Positions 12,851-23,429 of a stretch of DNA of 64,000 bases are shown here, piece after piece. Position 1 is the first letter of the stretch. Every line of letters begins with the position of its first letter. Source of the stretch: Agapanthus africanus (lineage: Eukaryota; Streptophyta; Magnoliopsida; Asparagales; Amaryllidaceae); assembly GCA_030015575.1 (NCBI GenBank), contig JASDDO010000001.1, positions 517,509,772 through 517,573,771 on the forward strand. The letters run 5' to 3'. Position numbers and translations under genes: made by a program. The notes under the pieces are model-generated. The model was not told the DNA's origin and did not search any database. It worked only from the letters and a program-made list of their open reading frames with translations.

Positions 12851-13867
12851 TGCCAAACTTCAACCCACCTTACTTAACCCAACCCCCACTTAACCCCAAT
12901 CATCAACATCTTATATTCTCGACCTCTCCCCCTCCACTGACTCTTCACAATCCTCATCCTCCAAATTTGATAATCTCTCTTACCTCCCAGTCCCTTCCTC
13001 GCTAACTTCCTCTACAACCACTCAATCCCATTTACCCTTTCCACAATTATCCCCTTCTCCCCAACCCCTAAATCTCCCACAAATAATGAACGTAAACCGA
13101 AACCGAAATACTTCAACTCCAAATATACAAACCATGCCATTGTTCACCCAATTCCCCAAATTCTTGAACCAACATGTGTATCTTGTAGGATGACACTCAT
13201 GATCATATCGCAAACTTGCGGCCATGCGGAATACAAAATGAAAATTTTCAAAATAAGAGCATGAACTCTACAACCTAGAATCGAATCCAAAGACTAAACT
13301 AGTAAACACATGAAGGAGTTTTAACTACTAGATTAGTAAATACAACCTTTGTAGTAGTGTCCTTCATCTTCTTTTCCATTTTTTTAGCTCCTAGGTCGTC
13401 GGGAATGAGTTTGGGAGTCGATCTTTCTCGTCGAAGATAATCCGCTTTATAGGATTCCTAACCTAGGCTTTAGCTTCACATGAAAGCACAAAGTGAAGCA
13501 ACTAGTGATCAAAACTTGCTAAGTATTGATCACTAGGATGTAGTAATGGATAATCTTTAAGTGTTCTCACTTTATCTTTTTCCTTTCTCATTTTACATAA
13601 AATCATGAAAGAAGGAAGAAGAAGCTTCGGTGTGTGTTATCAAGAATGGCTCAAAATAAGCATTGTCCTCTCTTTTCTCTTTTTTTCTTTTCTTTTGAAT
13701 ATGAGTGGATTTGTGACCCACCACGGTGAGTCACAACTCCTCCATCTTCTAAAAGAAACATGAAGAAGAAGAGAAGTATAGAGAATACCACCTCATTGTA
13801 GACATATACATATGTATCTGTGTGTGTATAAATATATACAAATATACTAGTACAAGTATATGCTACA

Positions 13868-14045
13868 AATACATACATCCGTATTCGTATCAAAATACAT
13901 ATACCTGTATTCGTATAAAATACGAATACCCGTATTTGTATTAAGATACAATACCTATATTTATATTAAGACACAAATACACTTATTCATACAAATATCT
14001 GTATTTGTATAAATACTGTATTCTGTCAAAATACGAATACCGAAA
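13868..14045. repeat. Array of GTATTCGTAT palindromic words in LTR C
   Basis: About a dozen variants of ATACGAATAC / GTATTTGTAT in alternating orientation, so most neighbours can pair. A matching array occurs in Copia LTR H (19968-20165). It lies inside the LTR and makes no protein. Confidence 0.7.
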
Positions 14046-17000
14046 AGAGAGATACTAAAAGAGATATATAATACTAACTCACATTTAATCCAACTGTGAT
14101 AAACTGGCTATCTTTTAAACTGGTTAGTATTAACAGAATGTCCGATTAAAAACACGTGTACAAAAACACGTGTTTTAATCGAACCTGAGTACGTATCAAA
14201 ATACGTACACTACATCATTTCGCCTAAACTGGGAAACCCTCTGTGTGGGACTCTAAAGACTCGAAAATATGCCGGCAGTAGGTTTAACCACAAGCACGTC
14301 AATGGCACTAGTTGTACGTAACGGCTACCCTGGTATTAAACGAAAGGAAGGCCGACAAGCAAATTTGTCTGTATCTCTACTGAGCCTTAAAGTGGCAGTC
14401 TTCGTACAATCCAGTCTGTTCGTCTAAGAGTATCGCATATCGGGTCAAGGGGGTGGATAAATTCAGACCCCCAAGAACGCGATAAGTCATGTCGGTGTGA
14501 AGCCCATCACCCACTGAGAAAATACTGATCCAAATCAGTAATTCTCGTCCATCTTGGCCAAGGATTTCTGATGATGGCCGCCCGTACACAACGCGACATC
14601 TACCCCCAATACCGGGAGAGACGAATCCCTGATGATCCGCCCAATGCATCCATATGTCTTGGGACTGTACCCAACTAAAATCCCTTTGCACGACTCGGTA
14701 GAGCCGTTGTAGGGTGGTAATCAAAGCACAATGGGAACTCACATGAGACAAATGACTATTTTTAGTCGAAAGACTAAGCTGTACTCATGTCACCTGAGAA
14801 CTGCTATCTGACAATAGGTATAATACCATCTAGCATGTTCCCGGCGAATCTGTCCAGTGTAACTCATAACCCAATAAGCACATATATACTATCTTTGGTG
14901 ACTAACTGACACTAATGGCTGTGAGACCGGCCATCGCCCTTCGTCGGGATCAAGAAACGTATACACTAGTCTACTTTAAATATCGATGCCCAGTCTCAAT
15001 ATTCCAACGACTAGAGACATTTAAGGATTTGCTTATAGACTACCCAGTTCTTACAAGTGTGATCGCCACAATAACCCTGATAGTCAAGCAAGAATCATAT
15101 GGGCTCTATCAACATGCAATAGTGATCCATAATACTATATATTACATGTATATGATGATAGAGATGAACCAGATAGCATACTATCATCTCGAGTAAGACT
15201 GTCACAGCCCGCTTTCTAGTAGACGGAAACAGTGACGGGGCAGGCCGCAACGTATTTACTAAGAAATAAATACGTTAAGCGTAATTAAGCAATATATAAA
15301 ATGAACAAGAATGACAAGAGTATTAAAATAAAAAAAGCAACTTTATTTACATTCATCTTTACATACATCAGTTTGAAAATGAAAAGATACAATGATATAA
15401 AGCAGTGCCTAAACAATGGCATACCGGAAAGTAAGTGCAGGTGAACTAGTAGTCAGGCTGAGTGGTGAGCTGGTCCAAGTCCTCCTGGTTAGGCTCGATC
15501 TCCTGAGAGTCAGGTCCTCCTGACGAACATTCCAAAGAAAGAAACAGAAGAAATGTCGTCGGCGAACTAACGCTCAGTAAGTCCCAAAAGAAGAAAGAGA
15601 AGATAATCTATGTATAGTGAAATGAACAGGTAAAGTGTATAACTGATTACTAGTATAGGATAGTTATCATAACACGGTTGTTTGTAGTTTGGTAAATAAG
15701 GTATTCATGTATACGAGAGGAGTCCATTTTACCCCGTAGACTATGATAACATGTAGTACAAGGCCCCATCATAACCCACGGGACAACAGCATGTGAATTC
15801 ATGTAGGTGTTTTTTAAGTGACCTCTCGTTCCATGATATACTTTCCGTATCAATCTACCCCTTTTATCTTACGTAATGTATTGTATAGATTATATTTATA
15901 AGTCTTTCCGAGGCCACGGATACAAAATGTTCATGTATTCATGTTCAGGATGTAATCAAGTGTTCAAATAGTCATGTCAAGTTATAACCATGGTTCGGTC
16001 AAGTCAGGTCAAGTATACATATTTGATATTGATGATTGGATTTGAGTATTCATGTTCATGATCAAGTATTTGTGTTTGAATTTGGATTCAGGTTTGAATT
16101 GGACTCAGACTGAGTCAGACACTTGTACTGGTTTAACTCTGGAAATCTTAAGTTCGGGAGTCATCGGTAATTGCTGCACATGGACGGCAGGATTTGTGTC
16201 TTTTTCCAAGACAATTACCATTGATAACTCCGTTAAGTTGTCTACCTTAAATAGGCAAACATTCACTTTCTCTAGCTCTCTGGGGCTTAAGAGAATTGAT
16301 CCCGCTTAAACCTATATTTACTAAAATCCTTAAATATTATTTTTATATAACTCGAGAGGGTTTTATGAAAAATATATCAATATGGATTAAAAATAAAATC
16401 TCGAGGGTGATTAGTATTATTTAGGGTTTTCATGAGCATGGATTTTAAGTATTGTGGTATTTTATTGATAAACACTTAGCTTTTGAAAGTTGATGGTATT
16501 TTATTGAAAAAAACATACCTTTTTGGAATTTTGATAACATTTTATTGGCATTTATGAAACTTTCATTTTTTTTAAAATATAGATTTATTATATTTAGAAA
16601 ATATGGATTTATAATTTTATATAATTTTAATTTTAAAAATAATTTTATTTTATTTAGAAAATTTGTATTTCTTAAAACGTATTTAAATCCTTTCGAGATC
16701 GAATAATTCGTGAGGAGGTCTACATCTCGCTCTTCTAGGTCAAGGATGTGCGATAATCCGCACCATCCGTTAGCAGGTCTCCTAATGAGGGTTGTAGATG
16801 CATAATCACAAAAAAAATGAAATACCACTTTAAAAAAAATCCGGTTTTAGAATTATGTGGTATTTTATTGTAAATTTTCCTCGTAACAAATATCCATACA
16901 AAAGAGACATCGTGCTATGGAACCAATTGTGCGTGTAGAGTAAGTCGTTACCCCGTGAAGTTTTCCTAAAGGTATTATTTTAACAAATACTAAAAAATGT

Positions 17001-17447
17001 GTTTATAAAGTTCAAGATATTTTAATGTAAAAGTTCTACTATGGTTATTTCACATGAGAATTTTGATGAAATTTGATTCTAAATATTAGGATTTAAGATT
17101 ACAAGTGATGTAGTAAAATTAGATTGATTAAATTGTAAAGGAAAAGGGAATTATATGTTTTTAGAAAAGAAGATGTTGGTAATAACTCCAATTTTACCGA
17201 TATAAAATTTGAAGAGTAATTTCGTTAGAAAGAAAGGGGTTTGGGAGGGACTTACAGTTTAGAAAACTCAAAGAAGGGTTAGGAAGGAAAGGGTGTCGTA
17301 GTGGTGTCGTGGGAGCTCCGAAATTGGCTTCGATATTCGCCGAAACCAACTTACTCGCTAACTCCACTTTACTTCACTTGCACTAGGAACATTTTAGAGA
17401 GTTTTAGCTAGAATTTTTAGAATGGTATTGAGCCAAGGTAGAGGTGG

Positions 17448-17455
17448 TATTTATA
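17448..17455 (-). promoter_or_regulatory. TATA box of solo LTR D1
   Basis: Minus-strand CACTATAAATACCACC is a good plant TATA context, placed where the U3/R boundary would be in a 2.8 kb LTR. Confidence 0.55.
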
Positions 17456-17828
17456 GTGGAGAATTAGGGTTTGGGAATTAAAATTGTGGATCAAAAAGCA
17501 TTAAAATTGTGTTTAATTATGAAATGAAATGTCTCTGTTTGATTGCAGGGAAATCAAATAGTGTAGAGGGGTTAGGGGTAGCTGAAGAGGTGTGTGTGCA
17601 AAGCTCGAGGAAATTTAGGCTCATCTCACCCGTCCGCGCCGGCCCAGTCCCCTTTTCCGTCTGTCGATCTCGAGACAAATGCCTTGAGATTCATGACACT
17701 TGATTAAATCCATGTTTACTCCATTTTCAACATGTTTGATTTTTCTGAACTTTTCATTTCCCCATGTATTGCACGTGCAATCATTTGGGCTTCTAAAAAA
17801 TTAAAAAAAATTCAGAAAAAATAATTGT

Positions 17829-17896
17829 GTGTTATAGGAATCGAACACAGGAGCTACGACACAGTAATGCAAAGGTTTTACCAGTGAGCTACAAGT
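17829..17896 (-). other. tRNA-like sequence with A and B boxes inside LTR D1
   Basis: On the minus strand TAGCTCACTGGT (A-box-like) and GTTCGATTCC (B-box-like) are spaced as in a tRNA, about 45 nt from one to the other. The acceptor, D and T stems do not pair well, so it is not a working tRNA gene. It could be a relic tRNA, a SINE head or an LTR-borne promoter-like block. Confidence 0.4.
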
Positions 17897-18104
17897 TGTT
17901 TCTTACTGTTATTTCACAAAAGTGACTTATAACTCACACTCAGGCTGTAAAACTCATTTCTTGTGTATTAACAGAAAATTTCCATACAAAGATTTTAGAG
18001 TCATTACAAAGACTGTTCTACCCGTATAGGTCGTTTCTTAATCATTATAATCATCTGTCTGAGATTACAATAATTGGCTTGAGGGCACTATAACCAACAT
18101 ATCT

Positions 18105-19004
18105 CATGCTGTGAAGGATCCTAACTGGCATGCTGCAATGTTTGAAGAGTTTGATGCCCTCATGAAGAATGGAACATAGGATCTTGTTCCCAAATCAAAT
18201 CAAAATCTTGTAGTTTGCATGTGAGTATTTCGAATCAAATGCAACTCCGACGACACCGTTGCCCGATATAAAGATCGCCTTGTGGCCAGAGGTTTCCATC
18301 AATGGCCTGATCTTGACTATTCTGCCACGTTCAGCCCTATTATTAAGCTGACAACACTGCGTATAGTCTTATGCCTAGCACTCTCCCAAGGATGGCCTCT
18401 TCGTCAACTTGACATTAATAATGATTTTCTCAATAGTACTCTTCATGAAGATATGTATATGGATTAACCATCCCTCCACTCTTTCCTACACAACCACGTT
18501 TGTAAAATATGTAAAACTGTCTAGGGTCTCAAGCAAGTGCCAAGGGAATGGTATCAAGAACTCAAAGGCTATCCTCTATAAAATAGCTTCGAAAATTCTG
18601 TGGTGTACGTTTCTTTTTATATACTCTAAGGACGCCATCGTAATCTATTTCTTGGTATATGTTGACTATATTATTCTCACATGTAACAATGTACAGTTCC
18701 TTAAATTTTTTGTTTGTCAACTTGGACAACATTTCTCTCTAAAAGATCTCGGCGATCCTCATCACATTTTTGGGGTAGAAGCTATTCCTACGACACAAGT
18801 ACTCTTTCTTTCTCAATATCGCCACATCGCCGATCTTCTAAAAAAGCTCTTTATAGAAGGAGCTAAAGAAGTTAACACCCCAATGTGCAATACCACCTTT
18901 CTATTTCGCCATGACGGGTCTTCTTTTGTCGACCCCATGCCATATCGTCAGCTAGTTAGTGCTCATCAATATATCTCTCTCTCACTCGACCCGACGTTTC
19001 ATTT
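18105..19004 (+). pseudogene. Reverse transcriptase region of Copia F
   Basis: The linker and RT of a Ty1/copia polyprotein: HAVKDPNWHAAMFEEFDALM opens the conserved region and the YVDYIIL motif sits where YVDDIIL is usual. The later [14 protein letters not shown] stretch is the typical Copia motif after the catalytic centre. It is a fossil; no intact protein is predicted. Confidence 0.8.
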
Positions 19005-19321
19005 TGTCACGTCCTACTTCCTAATGGACGGTAACGGTCGTGTTAAAAGCCAACAACATATTTATATTAAGAAGGTCATTTCTTAAAATAAATATGCTAA
19101 GCGTAAATAAGCAATTATACACAGAGCAAGAATGATAAAAGCCCGATATTTCCAACAACTACTTCGTTTATATTCATTCCATAACTTTAGTTACATAGAT
19201 AGATGTTCTAAAAAAGAAAAATACAAATAACAAGAAATGCATAAACAATTGGCATATTGGTACTGAAAGAACTGAGCAGGAATTTAAAGGTCGACTTGGG
19301 CTGTGATCTGGTCGTAGTCCT
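19005..19321 (-). mobile_element. Ty3/gypsy LTR fragment G (family of D1)
   Basis: Starts TGTCACGTCC at 19005 and lines up with the first 330 bp of D1, including the motif AAATA(T/C)G(C/T)TAAGCGTAA. It lies in Copia F and is itself joined to Copia LTR H at 19321/19322. The rest of this LTR is not seen in the window. Confidence 0.7.
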
Positions 19322-20588
19322 TGTAAGTTGCTAGTGCTCGTACCACTATAACTACGGCCTTTGCGGAATCGAAAAACTTTAATTTTAAGTGAGCATTAAA
19401 AACCAATACCCTAGAAATTGAATCCAAACATTAAACTAACAAAACTAAAAGAGATTAACTACTAGGTTAAGAACTACAACCTTTGAACTTGTGTCCTTCG
19501 GGTCTTGTGTTGTCCTCTTCTTAAGCTCCTAAGGTTTCTTGATCGAGGTTGCGAAGAAGCCTCCCACGTCAAAAATGATCCACCCGAGGATATCGGTTCA
19601 AGCTCTAGCTTCTACTAGTGAACTAAAGAAGCAATTAAGGATCAATACTTGCTAAAAATTGATGCTTAGAGATAAAGTATTGTGTCAAGATACTCTCTTT
19701 CTTTTTCTTTCTCAACTCAAAAGAGAAAAGATGACGAAGATGAAGATGAAGAGGATGGCTAATAATAATGATAATCTCATCTCACCCTTTTTCTTTTCTC
19801 TTCATATATTTTTTGGAAAACAAAGTGAGTGAATTTTTGGCTTACTAGTGTGAGTCACAAGTCCACACCCATCTTGTAAAACCTAGAAGAGATGAGAAAA
19901 AGAGAGAGAGGCCACCTTACTATGTACACATATACATACATATATAAATATATATATATACAATCATAATACCCGTATTTGTAATAAAAACGTATACACG
20001 TATTTCTACCAAAATACGAATATTGTATTTGTATAGAAAATACAAAATACACGTATTCATATTAAGATAGAAATACCAGTATTGGTATCAAGACACAAAT
20101 ACTCGTATTCATACAAATACACGTATTCGTATAAATACCGTATTCATGTTAAAATACAAATATCTAAAAGAGAGTAATATAAAATTAGCTTACATATCCG
20201 GCCATCTTTCAAACCTGCTTGTATTACCAAAATATCCGATTAAAGCACGTGTATAAAATACACGTATTTAATCGAACGCCCGAGCATATCAAAATACGCA
20301 TACTATATCATTTTGCCTTAACCAATAAAACCCTCTGTGTGAGACTATAAACAGTAGACAATACGATGGCAGTGGGTTTAATCATAAGCACGTCAGTGGT
20401 ACTAGCTGTATGTAATGGCTATCCAGGTATTTGTCGAAAGGAATGCCGACAAAAAAACTCGTCTATAAACCTACTAACCATATCCATGATAATCTCCATA
20501 CAGTCTAGTCTGTTCGTCTGATAGTATCGCATATCAAGTCTAGAAGGTGGAAAACGTTAGACCCCTAATAATCCGATAAGTTGTGCCC
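19322..20588 (-). mobile_element. Copia LTR fragment H (family of A/B/C)
   Basis: Left end TGTAAG, parallel to the TGTAGG end of LTR C. The following sequence lines up with C through the target-like GATAAGTTGTGCC block. At 20588/20589 it passes directly into a Tat element (J), so the two are joined fragments with no visible target duplication. Confidence 0.7.
19968..20165. repeat. Array of GTATTCGTAT palindromic words in LTR H
   Basis: Repeated ACGTATTC / GAATACGTAT-like words in both orientations, in the same part of the LTR as the array at 13868-14045. Copy number and word order differ between the two. Confidence 0.65.
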
Positions 20589-22080
20589 GTAAATGACTCT
20601 TCTAGATTGGGTGGAGTTAGCATGAGAGTTGTTGCAGGTGGTGCAGGTAAAAGCCATTAAATCTGCACGGAGGTGAAACACCAAATTTTAGTATCCTAAA
20701 CTCCATGAGAAACCATAAACACAACGAACCACAACTTTGTTCGCGAAATAAGACACACGAAGTGTGGAGTGGAAAGAGGAAAAGGTTCCATGGGACGTAC
20801 CAGAATCAGTTTACTGTTGGAGACGAGTCTGAGGCGTCGGGAGGACGTCTAGCCTGAATACAAGGACAGATACTATTTGGAATATATCCATCCACCTCTC
20901 CGAAGATGCCAAGTCGATTTATGGCACCGTATATCAGAGCTTTGGATAGATACGACCGTTGTAGCATGACTTATCAGATTCCCCCTCATTTGTGAGAGTT
21001 TTTTTTATTGTGGAGACGCTCATCCCTGCAGGCGCAAACCTCTACGGTTAATTACACTATCGCATTGCGATAACAACTTTCACCTTCTTCAGATAGATCA
21101 TTTCGTGTTGTGTTATATATTGTTTATTTTGGGGTTGCCTTGGATTGTATACAGAGACTAACATATATCATCGCCCGTGGGATGCAAATTAATCCAAATC
21201 CGTATATATTAGATTTAGGGGTTTTGAACTTAGGACGCAGATCTCACATAAGTGAAGTCCATCAGTTCATGGGATATTTGGGTTTGATCTAAGGATCGTT
21301 AGTCCTAAGACTAAGATCGATTTAGGAACAATGAGCATACGGGCTCGACTAATCATTAGATCATATATGAATAGCCCATGGAGAGTATACGGTTGTCAAT
21401 ATGGAGACAGTCCGCAGAGAAAAACATATTAGTTTAAGAACATCACAGTCCATAGGAGACATGGATGGAATATAGCTTATTTATGCCTAAGGATTGTATA
21501 CGAGGATCAATATGGAGATAAGTCGTAGGGCCAAACGTATTAGTTTAAGGACATCGCAGTCCAATATTAGTTTAAGGACATTTCGGTCCATCTTTCATTT
21601 TGCGCGCACGTGTATATGTTATGTGTCGAACTGAACAATGGTAACATGGGATGCACCCAATATTGGGGTGCAATCCAATTTGAAGGCATTTATGTTATCT
21701 TCAAAAATATACATATACATGTATGTATAAAACCGAAGCTTAATATGAGATACATGTCAATATAAGGTATGCATATCAATATGGAAGTATATCAAAGCGG
21801 GGTGTATCAATGTGAGGGTGCGCATTTATATGGGATACGTAAGGCATTCTCTGTCTTGATAAAATTTCATATCTTTCGTCAAGTAGGGACGAGGAAAAAG
21901 TTGTTGGTTGTTAGGACCCGCCACATCTCTAAAGACGTTGAAAAATTACAACGCCGTATATCATAGGTGTGGAAAGATATACCCTTAAACCAAATCCCGT
22001 ATATGAAGGAGGAGATCAGGTCGGAACTGAAGATTGCCAGTCTTATATGAGACTAAGATCAATGGATGAAAAATCATTAG
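20589..22080 (-). mobile_element. Tat-clade Ty3/gypsy fragment J: leader, primer site and part of 5' LTR
   Basis: Read on the minus strand. The LTR end (TGTTGG on the plus strand at 20815) is followed by a Tat-type primer-binding site (20788-20802, TGGTACGTCCCATGG) and a leader to 20589 that matches the first 200 bp of K's internal region. The LTR part (20815 to about 22080) shares with L and K the CTTCGGAG and TGGCACCGTATA blocks and copies of the 24-bp GGAC/GTCC repeat. The right boundary is uncertain. Confidence 0.75.
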
Positions 22081-22645
22081 TTATATATGTAAAACCCTAG
22101 TATGTTTATACAATATAACTTAGTATTTTAAGTCGTGCTTTATAATTCTTTTATTTTATCTTTTTTGTTGCGAATGATTCGAATAGTAGTAGTCGTTATC
22201 TGACCCGACCCGCATGTTTAGAACACATTATGGTGCAGGGTTGAATCTGAGATTTGCCAGTAAAGTGTATCTATGTGAATCTAGAATCATACCCACATGA
22301 TATATATTTAGATCCTAATATATTTATATATCTAAAGATATGAATAAAATATTTCTGTTGCTACCTGACTTTGCATGGTATATCACCTCATAACTCTTTT
22401 CATTCTTATCTTTTATATGCATATCCTTAAATATAAGTTAATAAAATATTTAATAATCTTTATATCTTTAATTAAAGCTTTATATATGGTTATTTAAATT
22501 TTACTTGGGGGCATATGTATTTAAAATTAGAATAACGCATTATGGTTTAAGATCTAACGTATGGGTATAGATTTTCGGGTAAAATTTTGGTAACAATTGA
22601 GATTATCTACAAATTATGATATATATAAATCTATAACACTTATAC

Positions 22646-22676
<31 letters not shown>

Positions 22677-22690
22677 TAATTGTTTTTTAT
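22081..22690. other. AT-rich stretch, probably upstream part of LTR N
   Basis: No gene or clear repeat family was recognised. The stretch is AT-rich with TA runs near 22640-22676. By analogy with D1, whose TATA box lies 560 bp from the LTR start, this should be mostly U3 of LTR N, but I could not place the LTR start. Confidence 0.4.
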
Positions 22691-22696
22691 TATAAA
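22691..22696 (+). promoter_or_regulatory. Probable TATA box of LTR N
   Basis: TATAAA followed by a C-run and CT-rich sequence, placed like the TATA box of the related LTR D1. Confidence 0.45.
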
Positions 22697-23429
22697 CTCC
22701 CCCCCCCCGGTCGTACTCTTCCTCTCCTTCTTTCCCATCCCCGAAGCCCTAACCCACGCCACCCATCACCCCCATCCTCATCTCGTCGTCATCGATTCTT
22801 TCTTCCCCGTCCTTCGCTTGAACTTCAAGCACCACCTATCGACATCGTCTCTCTCTCTCTCTTTTCATTCTTCTCCGACTTCTTCATTTCCCAGACACCA
22901 CTTTCGCCATCACCTTCCTTGCCTTCTGTCGAACTCCATCGCCTCTCCATCACTGATGACCCCCTTTTCAATAGCCTAGTCAATATCACCTCGTCTTCGC
23001 AACCTTCTTCTTCTTTGCTTTTTCCGATCACCTAACCTCCTCGTTTCTGGCTTCATCGTCGCCATCGAAAATGCTCCATCTCCTCGTCGCCGTCAAAGAC
23101 TCTCCATCTCCTCGTCGACGACCCAGCAATCTTTGATCTTCACCTCACAGTGACCCAAAACCCAGAGCTTATCCCCGATACCTTCTTCTTCATCTCCTTC
23201 TCTTTCTTTTCTTCTTTTAAAAGTTCAAAACCCCGACTTCGTTTCGTCGCTGGCAAACCCCGACTCTTCGCCGTCGCCTTCGACCCTGAACACCAGCCTC
23301 TAGGAATTTCAAAGAGCATCAGCGATTACCCCAGAGCATTATGCAGTCGTTTGTGGCCAAGGTCGTATTTACGTCTTGATTTCAAACGTCGTCGTCGTTT
23401 GGAAAATCCGCATTTCGTCGTGAGTATAT

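Larger units (their letters stand above)
15200..18008 (-). mobile_element. Solo Ty3/gypsy LTR D1 (2809 bp), inside LTR C
   Basis: Ends are TGTCACAG (15200) and ATTACA (18008), flanked by the exact 5-bp duplication AAGAC at 15195-15199 and 18009-18013. Sense is minus: the family's 3' end (cf. LTR N ending GGGGCGTGACA at 35127) matches the left end here. A TATA box lies about 560 bp into the sense strand (17448-17455). No coding frame or second LTR is present, so it is a solo LTR. The chromovirus-like placement comes from N, which has the same end type plus an iMet-type primer site. Confidence 0.8.
13184..18099 (-). mobile_element. Solo Copia LTR C, split by a second solo LTR
   Basis: A minus-strand LTR of the A/B type. 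The ends are TGTAGG (left, 13184) and ACCAACA (right, 18099), flanked by the 5-bp target duplication TATCT at 13179-13183 and 18100-18104. Removing the inner insertion D1 leaves about 2.1 kb, the LTR length of this family. No internal region lies between the target copies, so this is a solo LTR, the usual product of recombination between the two LTRs of a full element. It interrupts the pol of Copia F. Confidence 0.9.
12851..19004 (+). mobile_element. Ale-like Copia fragment F, host of a two-level insertion
   Basis: A Ty1/copia pol fragment of a lineage different from A/B/E/M, in two pieces: 12851-13178 (linker between integrase and RT, proline- and serine-rich) and 18105-19004 (RT). The pieces join across the solo LTR C at its TATCT target duplication. 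RT hallmarks include VKDPNWHAAM, VARGFHQWPDLDY and [10 protein letters not shown], then [11 protein letters not shown] and [11 protein letters not shown] stops at 19004, where another LTR (G) begins. It is broken at several points. Assignment to Ale is tentative; assignment to Copia RT is firm. Confidence 0.8.

Noticed and set aside
17829-17896. A functional tRNA gene
   Set aside because: A and B boxes are at proper spacing, but acceptor, D and T stems do not pair and no clear anticodon stem forms.
15200-18008. A DNA transposon with 8-bp target duplication
   Set aside because: AAGACTGT is shared on both flanks only because the element starts with TG and the flank continues TG. TG...CA ends, a 5-bp AAGAC duplication and similarity to LTRs G and N show an LTR.
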